Source: Anaerofustis stercorihominis
GTDB taxonomy: Bacteria > Bacillota > Clostridia > Eubacteriales > Anaerofustaceae
Assembly (NCBI RefSeq): GCF_024623185.1
Contig: NZ_JANJZK010000004.1
Coordinates: 86,516-150,515, forward strand
Length of the DNA stretch: 64,000 nt
Direction of reading: 5' to 3'
Shown here: positions 36,150-46,007 of the stretch, in pieces
Layout of the letters: the number at the start of each line of letters is the position of its first letter
How positions within the stretch are numbered: position 1 is the stretch's first letter
Program-made: the position numbers and the translations under genes
Notes under the pieces: model-generated
What the model was told of the DNA's origin: nothing
Databases searched by the model: none
What the model saw: the letters and a program-made list of their open reading frames with translations, nothing else

Positions 36150-36178
36150 TTGACTAAATGTGTACTATGTTATATAAT
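36150..36178 (+). promoter_or_regulatory. Sigma-A promoter of the opuC-like operon
   Basis: TTGACT (36150-36155), a 17-base spacer and TATAAT (36173-36178), giving a leader of about 130 bases. Confidence 0.75.
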
Positions 36179-36314
36179 TAAAAGTATTAATAAATAAATT
36201 TTTATAAAATTATAATTCAATATTCATACTAATTTAAGTTTCATTTAATAATAAAGTAGGATAATTATAATATATATGTAGAAAAATAAAATTTTATGGA
36301 AAGGGAGTATTTAA

Positions 36315-37463
36315 ATGATTAAATTTGAAGATGTCTCCAAGTCGTACAAGAAAAAATCTGTACTCAAGGACGTCTCATTTGAAATCGAAGATGGTGAATT
36401 TGTTTGTTTATTAGGTCTTAGCGGCTGCGGAAAAACCACTATCCTAAAGATGATAAATAAACTCATAACCCCCACAAAGGGTAAAATAAGCATTAACGAT
36501 GAGGATATAAGTAAAATCAATGATATCGAACTGAGAAGAAAAATCGGCTATGTAATACAGCAGACCGGATTATTTCCTCATATGACGGTTAGAGAAAATA
36601 TAGAGCTTATACCAAAACTTCAGAAGAAAGATAAAGAAAAAATAAAAGAGAAGACTTATGAACTTTTGGATATGATAGGTCTTGAAGCAGATGAATATCT
36701 CGATTTATATCCTACACAGATGAGCGGCGGTCAGCAGCAGAGAATAGGAGTTGCAAGAGCTTTTGCAAACGATCCTGATATCATACTTATGGATGAACCA
36801 TTCAGTGCACTTGACCCCATTACGAGAAACAACCTACAGGATGAGCTTTTGGAAATCCAGTCAAGGGTCAAGAAAACTATTGTATTTGTAACTCATGATA
36901 TTTCCGAAGCAATAAAACTAGCGGATAGGATATGTCTTATTAATGAAGGAAGGATCCAGCAGTATGCTTCCCCCGAAGATATCTTGAAACATCCGGCAAA
37001 TGACTTTGTTCAGAATTTTATAGGCAAGAAAAGGATATGGGAATCTCCCGAACTTATAAGAGCAGAAGATATTATGCTTGATAATCCCGTTACATGCTAT
37101 GATAATCTGAAATGTTTTAAAGCCGGTGCAATAATGGGAGATAAAAAAATTGACAGCATTATAGTTATAAACAAGAAAAGAAAATTTTTGGGTCTTTTGG
37201 ATGCCAGACGTGCATTAAAGGAACGTAACAAAGACTTGACTGTGGGAGAAGTATTAAATAGACACAAAGAAAAATATCATACCAACTTTATATATGTTTC
37301 TCCGGAAGATTCCATAATAGATGTGCTTAATAAGACGGATGAGACAAATATATATACTATTCCTGTGGTTGACAAGGATAATAAATTAGTGGGACTTATT
37401 ACTAAGAGTATCTTATTTACAGCACTTAAACAAAAATATGATGAAAGCGAGGATGAAGAATAA
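36315..37463 (+). CDS. opuCA: Osmolyte ABC transporter ATPase with CBS domains (OpuCA-like)
   Basis: A 382-residue ATPase. Walker A GLSGCGKTT lies at residues 34-42, the signature is MSGGQQQRIGVARA, and Walker B is IILMDEPFSALDP. Two CBS domains (about 250-380) follow, which in OpuA/OpuC-type systems sense ionic strength or nucleotides and gate transport. It energises uptake of glycine betaine, carnitine, choline or proline betaine. AAAGGGAG precedes the ATG. The stop overlaps the permease start in TAATG. Confidence 0.92.
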   Translation: MIKFEDVSKSYKKKSVLKDVSFEIEDGEFVCLLGLSGCGKTTILKMINKLITPTKGKISINDEDISKINDIELRRKIGYVIQQTGLFPHMTVRENIELIPKLQKKDKEKIKEKTYELLDMIGLEADEYLDLYPTQMSGGQQQRIGVARAFANDPDIILMDEPFSALDPITRNNLQDELLEIQSRVKKTIVFVTHDISEAIKLADRICLINEGRIQQYASPEDILKHPANDFVQNFIGKKRIWESPELIRAEDIMLDNPVTCYDNLKCFKAGAIMGDKKIDSIIVINKKRKFLGLLDARRALKERNKDLTVGEVLNRHKEKYHTNFIYVSPEDSIIDVLNKTDETNIYTIPVVDKDNKLVGLITKSILFTALKQKYDESEDEE

Positions 37464-39022
37464 TGAGTGGATTTATAGATTATTTTTCGGCTAACGCTTC
37501 TACCATATTAGATTTGTTCATAAAACATATCGAGCTTACATTTATTGCAATTATAGCTTCGATAATAATAGGTGTTCCTTTAGGTATTTTGATTTCCTAC
37601 GTAAAACCTGCCAAAAAACCTATAATGGCTCTTACTAATATAATCCAGGCTATTCCTTCAATGGCACTGCTCGGATTTTTGATACCATTTGTAGGTATAG
37701 GAACAAAGCCTGCGATTATAATGGTTATATTGTATTCGCTTCTTCCAATAGTAAAGAATACTTATGCGGGTCTATCGAATGTAAATCCTGATACACTTGA
37801 AGCTGCCAAAGGAATAGGGCTTACCAAACTCCAAATACTTTATAAAGTCCAGCTTCCACTTGCTCTTCCGGTAATCCTTGCCGGAGTAAGGATAAGTGCT
37901 GTCAGTGCTGTAGGGCTTATGACTCTTGCCGCATTTATAGGTGCCAGCGGTCTTGGTTATTTGGTTTATGCGGGGATTAGGACAGTTAATAACAATCAAA
38001 TATTATCCGGAGCCATACCGGCCTGTTTCTTAGCGTTATTTATTGATTATATTTTTGGTATATTTGAAAATAAATTGATACCTAAAAATATGAAACTTTC
38101 AAATCCTACAAGTAAATTCAAAAGGAATTTTGATAATGTAATTATAATACTTACTTGTATAGCATTAATCTTTGGAAGTGTATATAATTTTAAACAAAGT
38201 TCCGGCGGGAAAACTATTAATTTAGGTTCCATGGACTTTACCGAACAGGAAGTTCTTTCATACATGACAAAAGAGCTTATAGAAGAAAATACAGATATCA
38301 ATGTTAAACAATCATTATCATTAGGTGCCAGCGGTATCGTACTCGATGCAATGAAATCCGGTGATATAGATATGTATATCGATTATACCGGGACTTTATA
38401 CGGAAGTGTATTGGCGCATGAAAATATAAATGACATGAAGAAAGTTCTTGATACATGTAAAAAAGAAATGAAATCGAAGTATAATTTAAATGTTTATGAT
38501 AGTTTAAACTTTAATAATACTTATACATTAGCGGTAAGAAAAGATACAGCTAAGAAATATAATTTGAAGAAATTCAGCGATCTTGAAAGAGTTGCAGATA
38601 AACTTACTTTATCGCCGACTTTGACATTTATGGAAAGGAAGGACTGTTATAAATCACTTCAAAAGACTTATGGAATGAACTTTAAGGAAGTTGTACCTAT
38701 AGACGGTTCTCCTAGATATACAGCTCTTAAAAATAAGAACTGTGATGTAATTGACGCTTATTCTACTGACGGACTTTTGAAGAAGTATGACCTTGTTGTC
38801 CTTGAAGATGATAAGGGAGCCTTCCCTAGATATGAAGCCGTTCCCGTAGTTAGTGACGAAGTCAATGAAGAATGCCCTGAAGTAAAAGGGTTAATGGAAA
38901 AATTGTCAAAATATCTAAATGAAGATGTAATGATAGACCTTAATTATCAAGTTGATGTAGAGGGTAAAAAAGCTAAAGATGTTGCTCATGATTTCTTATT
39001 ATCAAAGGGACTTATAAAATAG
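37463..39022 (+). CDS. opuCB: Fused osmolyte permease and substrate-binding protein (OpuCB/OpuCC-like)
   Basis: A 519-residue fusion. The N-terminal 215 residues form a BPD-type permease with about six helices and the EAA-like loop EAAKGIGLTKLQILYKVQLPLALPVILAG. After another helix (about 225-243) the C-terminal 270 residues are an OpuAC-type binding domain that starts with GKTINLGSMDFTEQEVL and contains DMYIDYTGTLYGSVL. The binding domain is therefore held at the membrane by fusion rather than as a lipoprotein. The system is complete with the ATPase upstream. The exact osmolyte cannot be read from sequence. Confidence 0.92.
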   Translation: MSGFIDYFSANASTILDLFIKHIELTFIAIIASIIIGVPLGILISYVKPAKKPIMALTNIIQAIPSMALLGFLIPFVGIGTKPAIIMVILYSLLPIVKNTYAGLSNVNPDTLEAAKGIGLTKLQILYKVQLPLALPVILAGVRISAVSAVGLMTLAAFIGASGLGYLVYAGIRTVNNNQILSGAIPACFLALFIDYIFGIFENKLIPKNMKLSNPTSKFKRNFDNVIIILTCIALIFGSVYNFKQSSGGKTINLGSMDFTEQEVLSYMTKELIEENTDINVKQSLSLGASGIVLDAMKSGDIDMYIDYTGTLYGSVLAHENINDMKKVLDTCKKEMKSKYNLNVYDSLNFNNTYTLAVRKDTAKKYNLKKFSDLERVADKLTLSPTLTFMERKDCYKSLQKTYGMNFKEVVPIDGSPRYTALKNKNCDVIDAYSTDGLLKKYDLVVLEDDKGAFPRYEAVPVVSDEVNEECPEVKGLMEKLSKYLNEDVMIDLNYQVDVEGKKAKDVAHDFLLSKGLIK

Positions 39023-39039
39023 GTTATAGAAAATTAAAT

Positions 39040-39073
39040 AAAAAATCTCATAGAAATTTCTATGAGATTTTTT
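39040..39073. terminator. Perfect 17-bp hairpin, bidirectional terminator
   Basis: AAAAAATCTCATAGAAA is followed directly by its exact complement at 39057-39073. It separates the convergent opuC and PPC-domain genes. Confidence 0.92.
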
Positions 39074-39075
39074 TA

Positions 39076-39498
39076 TTATAAGAATTTATATAAGTTTAGT
39101 CCGGTTTCCTCGTCGTACTCTCTTTCTACTTTTCCTTCTATATTAAGGAGTGTAATTTCACTGGTAGCGGAGATAAAGCATTCATTTAAGTGACCTCCGA
39201 AAATTTGCATATCTTTATTGCAAAGATTTATATGTACATGCAGATATACTTCATCATCAAAAGTGGATATATTACCCACCAGAGAAGTTATTTCCATTGG
39301 CTCTTCCATAGTCGTTTGATGATATAATTTATTTTCTGTATCGTATAGACCTATCGTTGCTTTATTTGCTGCGCCAAGCCCCACGAAGCTTCCCAGCTTG
39401 ATATTTTCTTTCCTGCATAAATCCGTTATGCTTGATATTACTTCATCTCCTTTATTGAGTCTGATTATATATTTCTCTTTAAATTTTCTAAATTCCAT
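39076..39498 (-). CDS. PPC-domain (DUF296) DNA-binding-like protein
   Basis: A 140-residue protein of the PPC/DUF296 family, with the metal-binding-like histidines in VYLHVHINLC and the GGHLNECF motif, plus FVGLGAANKATIGLYD. An upstream in-frame ATG would add 23 residues, but GAGGGGAGAG just before the MEFRKFKEKY start decides for the shorter form. Plant members bind DNA; bacterial members are mostly uncharacterised trimers. It is a single gene. Confidence 0.88.
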   Translation of the reverse strand: MEFRKFKEKYIIRLNKGDEVISSITDLCRKENIKLGSFVGLGAANKATIGLYDTENKLYHQTTMEEPMEITSLVGNISTFDDEVYLHVHINLCNKDMQIFGGHLNECFISATSEITLLNIEGKVEREYDEETGLNLYKFL

Positions 39499-39711
39499 TT
39501 TTATCTCTCCCCTCAAGGAATTATTTAATGTTAATATAATTATACTTCTTCTAAAATAAAAGAACAAGCAAGTAAATAATTCTTAATGTATATTTAATGA
39601 AATATAAATAAAACTCTAACAATTAATTTAATTCATTATTATGTTTTCTTTGACTGAATATAAAAAAGAGTATATAATTGAATTAATAAATATTCATTTA
39701 GGGGGTACGTT

Positions 39712-41091
39712 ATGAGTTACATATTAGGTTTTTTTGATATCCTGTCAAACCTTGGAGCAAGTGTTATGATGCCTATAATTATTTTTGTCATCGCTCTTTG
39801 CCTTGGTACGGGATTTGGGAAAGCACTTAAGGCAGGTCTTACAATGGGAGTTGCGTTTATAGGTATCAATCTTGTAATCAATTTGCTTGGAAATACTATC
39901 GGTCCGGCTGCACAGCAAATGGTAGAAAATCTTAATTTAAATTTAAATATCCTTGATGTAGGCTGGCCTACCGCAGCACAGATCGCATTTTCAACAAAAG
40001 TAGGAGCAATAATCATTCCTGTTTGTCTTCTTGTAAATGTCGTCATGTTGATATTTAATCTTACACAAACCGCGGATATCGATATTTGGAATTTCTGGCA
40101 GTTGGCATTCACCGGTTCTCTTGTTGCTATAGTTACTTCTTCTGTAACATTAGGACTACTTGCCGCTGTTTGTGAATTCGTAATAGCTTTGGTGCTTGCG
40201 GACTTAACGGCGGATAAAATTGCTAAAGTTACAAAAATGGACGGGATAAGTTTTCCTCATACTATGACTGTAGTTTTGGCTTCTATTTCATTCGTAGTAG
40301 ATAAGATAATCGATAAAATACCTGGACTTAACAAAATAGATATAAATGCTAAAAAAATGGAAGAAAAACTCGGAGTCTTAGGCGATCCGCTTATTATAGG
40401 ATTTGTTATAGGTCTAGTTATAGGTATACTTGCATATGGTATAAAAGCTTATGATAAGTACCTTTTAATTGCTATTACTTTAGGAGCTACACTCGTTCTT
40501 ATTCCCGCAATGGCAAAATACTTCGGAGAATCTCTTACTCCTATTTCCGAAAGAGCTCAGGTAATTGTAAATAAGAAGTTTAAAAACAGAGGTAAAATAT
40601 ATATAGGAATGGACGCTGCCGTTGCTCTCGGTAATTCAACGACTATAGCTACCGCACTAATCCTTACACCTATCATAATACTTCTTGCTTTGATAGTTCC
40701 TCACAATCAGTTCCTTCCTTTTGCGGACCTCGGTTCTGCACCGTACATAATGGCTTTGATTGTACCTATGTGTAACGAAAATGCATTCAGAAGTTTACTA
40801 ATAGCTATATCTATGATGGCTATAGGTGTGCTTTTATCTACTGCCATCGCTCCTGTGTTTACTCAGGCTGCACTAAGTGCTTCTTATCAGCTTCCCGAAG
40901 GTTTTAGTTTAGTAAGCTGTATTTCAAACGCATCGACGCCTTTAAATTATATACTGGTTAAAGTGTCAGAAATATTTAGATCTTACGGTGCTGCCATATT
41001 CTTTGCGGTAACAAGTTTAGTATGTGCAGTAGCAAATGGTATCAGGATAAGAAAACAAGTTAAACAATCAAAAGAAATAAGCGAAAATTAA
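39712..41091 (+). CDS. Orphan PTS galactitol-type IIC subunit
   Basis: A 459-residue GatC-family membrane protein, paralogous to the IIC at 30638-31906 (both show the GINL-NLLGN, LDVGWPT/IDVGFPT and DIDIWN motifs). It stands alone: no IIA, IIB, regulator or sugar enzyme is next to it, and both neighbours have terminators. It may borrow the IIB at 31984-32277 or work without phosphorylation. GGGGG lies upstream of the ATG as part of the ribosome site. The substrate is unknown. Confidence 0.86.
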   Translation: MSYILGFFDILSNLGASVMMPIIIFVIALCLGTGFGKALKAGLTMGVAFIGINLVINLLGNTIGPAAQQMVENLNLNLNILDVGWPTAAQIAFSTKVGAIIIPVCLLVNVVMLIFNLTQTADIDIWNFWQLAFTGSLVAIVTSSVTLGLLAAVCEFVIALVLADLTADKIAKVTKMDGISFPHTMTVVLASISFVVDKIIDKIPGLNKIDINAKKMEEKLGVLGDPLIIGFVIGLVIGILAYGIKAYDKYLLIAITLGATLVLIPAMAKYFGESLTPISERAQVIVNKKFKNRGKIYIGMDAAVALGNSTTIATALILTPIIILLALIVPHNQFLPFADLGSAPYIMALIVPMCNENAFRSLLIAISMMAIGVLLSTAIAPVFTQAALSASYQLPEGFSLVSCISNASTPLNYILVKVSEIFRSYGAAIFFAVTSLVCAVANGIRIRKQVKQSKEISEN

Positions 41092-41112
41092 ACAAAATCA
41101 AAAAATTAAAGT

Positions 41113-41144
41113 AAAATACCAAGATTATCCCGTCTTGGTATTTT
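41113..41144 (+). terminator. Terminator after orphan IIC
   Basis: AAAATACCAAGA and TCTTGGTATTTT flank an 8-base loop, followed by more T residues. Confidence 0.88.
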
Positions 41145-41243
41145 TTATTTGTGGAAATATTTATAAATTTGTGAAAAAAATTTTATTTTTATGAAATTGT
41201 TTGTTATAATAGTGAGGCATATGTTAAACAAAGGAGATCGAAA

Positions 41244-43187
41244 ATGAAGGAACAAGAAAATTTTAAACCTTTTGTCCCTGCCGAAAAAACATTGCCAGAG
41301 TTTACAGCAACATCTATTATATTAGGTATCATCATTGCTGTATTGTTCGGTGGGGCTAATGCCTACTTGGGACTTAGAGTAGGTATGACAGTATCCGCTT
41401 CCATTCCGGCGGCGGTTATCTCAATGGGGATTATCAGAGTAATCCTTAAAAGAGATTCAGTGCTTGAAAATAATATGGTACAGACCATTGGTTCTGCGGG
41501 AGAGTCCGTAGCAGCCGGTGCTATCTTTACCCTTCCTGCACTTTTCTTATGGGCAAATGAATGGAAAACAGCATTCCCTTCTTTACTTGAAATCGCAATT
41601 ATTGCCGCAATAGGCGGATGTCTTGGTGTACTTTTTATGGTACCGCTAAGAAAAGCATTGATTGTTAAAGAACATGGGACTCTTCCTTATCCCGAAGGAC
41701 AAGCTTGTGCGGAAGTACTTCTTGCGGGAGAGGAAGGCGGAGCAAAAGCCGGTCTTGTTTTTAAAGGACTTGGTATAGCCGCTGTTTATAAATTTATAGC
41801 AGACGGACTTAAACTGTTCCCAAGTGAAGTCCATTATGAAATCCCGGCATATCCCGGAGCCGGAGCCGGTGCGGATGTACTTCCCGCTTTGCTTGGTGTG
41901 GGTTATATCTGCGGAACTAAGATTTCATCTTACTTATTTGCAGGCGGTGTTCTCGGATGGTTCGTATTAATGCCGATGATCGTACTTTTCGGAAGTAACA
42001 TAGTACTATTCCCTTCTACTACTCAAACTATAGGTCAGATATATGCTGAAATGGGTTCAATGGGGATTTGGTCAAACTATATCAAATATATAGGTGCCGG
42101 GGCAGTTGCCGCAGGCGGATTTATAAGTTTGATAAAATCTTTACCTCTTATAGTTACTACATTTAAAGATGCTATAAAAGATTTTGGTAAAACATCAAGT
42201 GATAATGATACTGCAAGAACTGACAGAGATTTACCTATGTCTGTAATCCTTGTTGGTATTTTGGCGTTTGCTTTGATATTGTGGTTGATACCAATAGTCC
42301 CTGTTAATTTATTCTCTGCATTAATGATAGTAGTGTTCGGATTTTTCTTCGCAACAGTATCATCGCGTATGGTCGGACTTATAGGAAGCAGTAACAATCC
42401 TGTATCGGGTATGACAATAGCGACAGTATTGATTGCCAGTATCTTATTAAAACTTACCGGTCAAACAGGCAGAGAAGGTATGGTAGCAGCCATTGCAATC
42501 GGTGCTGTTATATGTATCATAGCTGCTATAGCCGGTGATACATCTCAGGATTTAAAGACAGGTTATATTGTAGGAGCTACACCTAAACGTCAGCAAATCG
42601 GTGAACTTATCGGTGTTGTTGCGTCTGCTGTTGCAATCGGAGCAATCCTTTACTTATTGAATGCTGCTTGGGGATATGGTTCAACTCAGCTTCCTGCTGC
42701 ACAAGCCACTCTTATGAAAATGATCGTAGAAGGCGTTATGGGAGGAAATCTTCCATGGAACCTGATATTTGTCGGAGTATTTATAGGTATTGTAGTTGAA
42801 ATACTTGGCATCCCCGTTCTTCCGTTTGCAGTAGGGCTATACTTACCTATACATTTAAGTGTACCTATGATGATCGGCGGAGCCATTCGTTGGATTATTG
42901 AAAAGAAAAAGGACATGGACGAAGCTAAAAAGAAAGCTGTTGTTGAAGACGGAGTATTATTCTCATCCGGTTTGATTGCAGGCGAAGGTCTGATAGGTAT
43001 TCTTCTTGCGGTATTTGCCATAATCCCAATGAAAGGCGGAAGTTCCAATCTCGGTGAAATATTAGGAAACTTCGGTTCTCAAACGTTCTTAAATTCTAAT
43101 TTAGGAGGTATAGTATTCTTCCTTATCTTGATTGCTATATTCTTTAAATTAACATTATTTAAGAAGGCTAAGAGTAATGAAGAATAA
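41244..43187 (+). CDS. OPT-family oligopeptide transporter
   Basis: A 647-residue membrane protein with about 14 to 16 helices, normal for the bacterial branch of the OPT family, which takes up peptides or metal-peptide complexes by proton symport. Motifs seen: GGANAYLGLRVGMTVSASIPAAVISMG near the N-terminus, HGTLPYPEGQACAEVL, SSNNPVSGMT and GDTSQDLKTGYIVGATP. AAAGGAG lies 8 bases before the ATG. The last 11 bases overlap the start of a PqqD-like gene, implying coupled translation. Confidence 0.93.
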   Translation: MKEQENFKPFVPAEKTLPEFTATSIILGIIIAVLFGGANAYLGLRVGMTVSASIPAAVISMGIIRVILKRDSVLENNMVQTIGSAGESVAAGAIFTLPALFLWANEWKTAFPSLLEIAIIAAIGGCLGVLFMVPLRKALIVKEHGTLPYPEGQACAEVLLAGEEGGAKAGLVFKGLGIAAVYKFIADGLKLFPSEVHYEIPAYPGAGAGADVLPALLGVGYICGTKISSYLFAGGVLGWFVLMPMIVLFGSNIVLFPSTTQTIGQIYAEMGSMGIWSNYIKYIGAGAVAAGGFISLIKSLPLIVTTFKDAIKDFGKTSSDNDTARTDRDLPMSVILVGILAFALILWLIPIVPVNLFSALMIVVFGFFFATVSSRMVGLIGSSNNPVSGMTIATVLIASILLKLTGQTGREGMVAAIAIGAVICIIAAIAGDTSQDLKTGYIVGATPKRQQIGELIGVVASAVAIGAILYLLNAAWGYGSTQLPAAQATLMKMIVEGVMGGNLPWNLIFVGVFIGIVVEILGIPVLPFAVGLYLPIHLSVPMMIGGAIRWIIEKKKDMDEAKKKAVVEDGVLFSSGLIAGEGLIGILLAVFAIIPMKGGSSNLGEILGNFGSQTFLNSNLGGIVFFLILIAIFFKLTLFKKAKSNEE

Positions 43188-43530
43188 AAATAGCGAAAAT
43201 TATTTGGACTATATTCCGATTTGTGCTCCCGACCATGAATTTACGGTTCGTAAAGACGGTATCGTTGTAATTCATCAGGAGCATAAAGGATTTTACAGTA
43301 AAATCGCACAAAAGATTTATAAACGTCCGAAGGTAAGTAATATCGATTTGGATGAATTCGGAAGCTTTGTATGGAAACAAATGGACGGACAAAGAACTAT
43401 TTATGAAATAAGTTTACTTGTTAAAGAAAAGTTTGGAGAAGATGCTGAACCGTTGATCCCAAGGCTTACGGAATTTTTTAGGATATTATTTAAAAATCAA
43501 TTTATCGGATACGTTAAGGAAAAGAAATAA
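43177..43530 (+). CDS. PqqD-family protein
   Basis: A 117-residue protein whose central part fits the PqqD fold: FTVRKDGIVVIHQEH, then IDLDEFGSFVWKQMDGQRTIYEISLLVKEKFGED and an amphipathic C-terminal helix. PqqD proteins chaperone precursor peptides for radical-SAM enzymes, but many uncharacterised family members have other partners. No radical-SAM enzyme or precursor peptide gene is nearby. The 11-base overlap with the OPT transporter gene suggests a functional link to peptide uptake, perhaps binding the C-terminal region of the transporter or its peptide cargo; that is inference. Confidence 0.82.
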   Translation: MKNKNSENYLDYIPICAPDHEFTVRKDGIVVIHQEHKGFYSKIAQKIYKRPKVSNIDLDEFGSFVWKQMDGQRTIYEISLLVKEKFGEDAEPLIPRLTEFFRILFKNQFIGYVKEKK

Positions 43531-43550
43531 TAAATTATTTTTTGATTTAG

Positions 43551-43579
43551 AGAACACATTTATATGTGTTCTTTTTTTA
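43551..43579 (+). terminator. Terminator after the OPT-PqqD operon
   Basis: AGAACACAT and ATGTGTTCT flank a 4-base loop, followed by seven T residues. Confidence 0.9.
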
Positions 43580-43618
43580 TTAATAGTGTTATTATATAAA
43601 ATTAAAAGGAGCAGAAAA

Positions 43619-44245
43619 ATGGAACAAAAGGAATATTGGAATAATATTGCAGATACAAAAGAATTTACTACACCTTTTAATTTAAGTGAATTTAGTAACT
43701 TTGTAAAGAAGGATATGAAAATTCTTGATGTTGGGTGCGGTTACGGAAGAACTTTAAATGAGTTATATGACTTTGGATATAAAAATCTTTATGGGATAGA
43801 TTTTTCAGAAAACATGATCAAGAGAGCAAGGTTGAATAATCCAAGTATAGACTTCAAAGTAAATGACGGAAACTTGCCTTATAAAGATGACACTTTCGAT
43901 GTTGTGATTTTATTTGCTGTTCTTACATGTATCAGTGATAATGGTACTCAAAAGGATTTAATAAATGAAATCTATAGAGTGTTAAAACCTGGTGGCATTG
44001 TTTATGTCAACGATTTTCTTCTAAATAATGATGAAAGAAATATCAATAGATATAATAAATATAAAGATAAGTATGGTATTTACGGAGTCTTTGAACTTGA
44101 AGAGGGTGCTATATTAAGACATCATGACTATGGTTATATAAAAGAGTTACTAAATCTTTTTAATAAATTAAAATTTAAAAGGGAGACCTTTAAAACCATG
44201 AACGGACATACATCAAATGGTTTTTATTTCTTTGGTGAAAAATAA
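43619..44245 (+). CDS. Class I SAM-dependent methyltransferase
   Basis: A 208-residue methyltransferase of the Methyltransf_11/25 kind. Motif I ILDVGCGYGRTL lies near residue 38, followed by IDFSENMIKRAR (acidic residue after beta-2), NDGNLPYKDDTFDVVI and YRVLKPGGIVYV. AAAGGAG just before the ATG at 43619 fixes the start; an upstream in-frame start would add 11 residues read from the leader. The substrate is unknown. It is a single gene between a terminator and the sugar-kinase operon. Confidence 0.87.
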   Translation: MEQKEYWNNIADTKEFTTPFNLSEFSNFVKKDMKILDVGCGYGRTLNELYDFGYKNLYGIDFSENMIKRARLNNPSIDFKVNDGNLPYKDDTFDVVILFAVLTCISDNGTQKDLINEIYRVLKPGGIVYVNDFLLNNDERNINRYNKYKDKYGIYGVFELEEGAILRHHDYGYIKELLNLFNKLKFKRETFKTMNGHTSNGFYFFGEK

Positions 44246-44455
44246 GATATATATTATATTTATTTCCAATTATATCATTATATGTAAAGTATTATGTTGT
44301 ATTTTACATTATAAAGTTTATTTTAAATATGTTATAATATAAAAATAATAAAATTATCAATATAATTATTAAATGAATAGTAAAATAGATAGTAATTTAA
44401 CCAATAAAAATAATATTATTTATATTATACATTACACCAATAGACGGAGATAAAT

Positions 44456-45994
44456 ATGAAAGATATTGTTTTGATCATAGACTGCGGGACGCAAAGTATA
44501 AGAGCTATGCTTATAAACAAAGACGGAGAAATACTAAATAAGAAGAAAAAAGAATATTTATATATTACAAAAGACAAAGGAAGTATAGTTGAATTCGATG
44601 CAAATGACTTTTTTGAAGATATTATTAATTTACTAATAGAACTTAGAAACGATAATGTAAATTTATATGATAAAATTAAAGGCGTTACGGTAACGACACA
44701 AAGAGATACCTTTGTTCTTGTAGACAGAAACGGAGAACCTGTGCGAAATGCAATATCTTGGCTAGACAGAAGAAAAGCCAAAGAATATAAAAAATTAAAC
44801 CCGCTATATAATTTATTATTTAGTATAGTGGGGATGAAAAAAATGGTTAAAAACTTTATGGAAGATGCAAGATACAACTGGGTAAAAGAAAATGAACCTA
44901 AAATATGGAGTAAAACTTATAAATATCTTCTCCTTCCGCAATACATAAATTATAAATTAATAGGAAAATACATAGAAAGTGACTCCGGAACTGTAGGACA
45001 CATACCCTTTGATTATAAAAAAAGAGTATACGATAAAAAGTTTGGAGTAAAAAGACAAATATTTAACATAGAGCAGTCTAAACTTGCAAGAACAGCTCCT
45101 ACTACCAAAATAATGGGATATATTACCCAGGAAATAAGTGAAAGAACACATTTAAAAAAGGGGACACCACTAATTGCAAGCGGAAGCGATAAAGCCTGCG
45201 AGACAGCAGGAGTAGGATGTATAAAAGAGGGTATAGGTAGTATTTCACTGGGCAGCCAGGTAACCATGCAAGTTACAACCAATAGATACTATGAACTGAC
45301 TAGATTTGTTCCCCCATTCGATAGTGTAATACCCGATATGTACAATCCGGAAATAATCCTCTACAGAGGATTTTGGCTGGTGACTTGGTTTATTAAAGAA
45401 TTTGGATACAAAGAAGAATTATTTGCTACAGAACATGAAAAAAGCATATTTTCCATAATGGACGAAAAATTAAATGAAGTACCTATAGGATGTGACGGAC
45501 TGGTCCTTCAGCCTTACTGGGGACAGGATATACTTCGCCCCGGAGCCAAAGGAAGTATACTTGGTTTTAATGATAAACATACCAGATTTCATATTTACAG
45601 AGCTATAATAGAGGGAATAGGATATTCTCTAAAAGAAGGAATAGAAAGGATAGAACAAGTATCCAAAGTAAAAATAGAAAAAATAGCTCTTTCCGGGGGA
45701 GGCTCAAAAAGTGAAGTCATATGCCAAATATTAAGCGATATTTTGAATAAAGAGGTTTATTTGATACAAACCTATGAAGCAACTGGGATAGGTGCCGCAA
45801 TGGCTTGTTTCATAGGACTCGATATATATAAAGATTTTAATGAAGCAAGTGAAAAGATGGTAAGAGTCAAAAAGACTTTTATGCCTATATCGGAAAATGT
45901 AGAAAAGTATGATGACATATACCGTAATGTATATACTAAGATTTATAAAAATGTAAAAAAAATATACAGAAAATTAAATAAAATAAATATATAA
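44456..45994 (+). CDS. FGGY-family carbohydrate kinase
   Basis: A 512-residue sugar kinase of the glycerol/xylulose kinase superfamily. The N-terminal phosphate loop is IIDCGTQSIRAML; the middle has TTQRDTFVLVDRNGEPVRNAISWLDRR and ASGSDKACETAGVG; the C-terminal adenosine motif is LSGGGSKSEVICQILSDIL. Length is normal. The substrate could be a pentulose, polyol or similar. An acetyl esterase of the CE7 family follows after 13 bases, which suggests a small operon acting on an acetylated sugar, but no transporter is linked. Confidence 0.85.
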   Translation: MKDIVLIIDCGTQSIRAMLINKDGEILNKKKKEYLYITKDKGSIVEFDANDFFEDIINLLIELRNDNVNLYDKIKGVTVTTQRDTFVLVDRNGEPVRNAISWLDRRKAKEYKKLNPLYNLLFSIVGMKKMVKNFMEDARYNWVKENEPKIWSKTYKYLLLPQYINYKLIGKYIESDSGTVGHIPFDYKKRVYDKKFGVKRQIFNIEQSKLARTAPTTKIMGYITQEISERTHLKKGTPLIASGSDKACETAGVGCIKEGIGSISLGSQVTMQVTTNRYYELTRFVPPFDSVIPDMYNPEIILYRGFWLVTWFIKEFGYKEELFATEHEKSIFSIMDEKLNEVPIGCDGLVLQPYWGQDILRPGAKGSILGFNDKHTRFHIYRAIIEGIGYSLKEGIERIEQVSKVKIEKIALSGGGSKSEVICQILSDILNKEVYLIQTYEATGIGAAMACFIGLDIYKDFNEASEKMVRVKKTFMPISENVEKYDDIYRNVYTKIYKNVKKIYRKLNKINI

Positions 45995-46007
45995 AGGAGA
46001 AATAATA

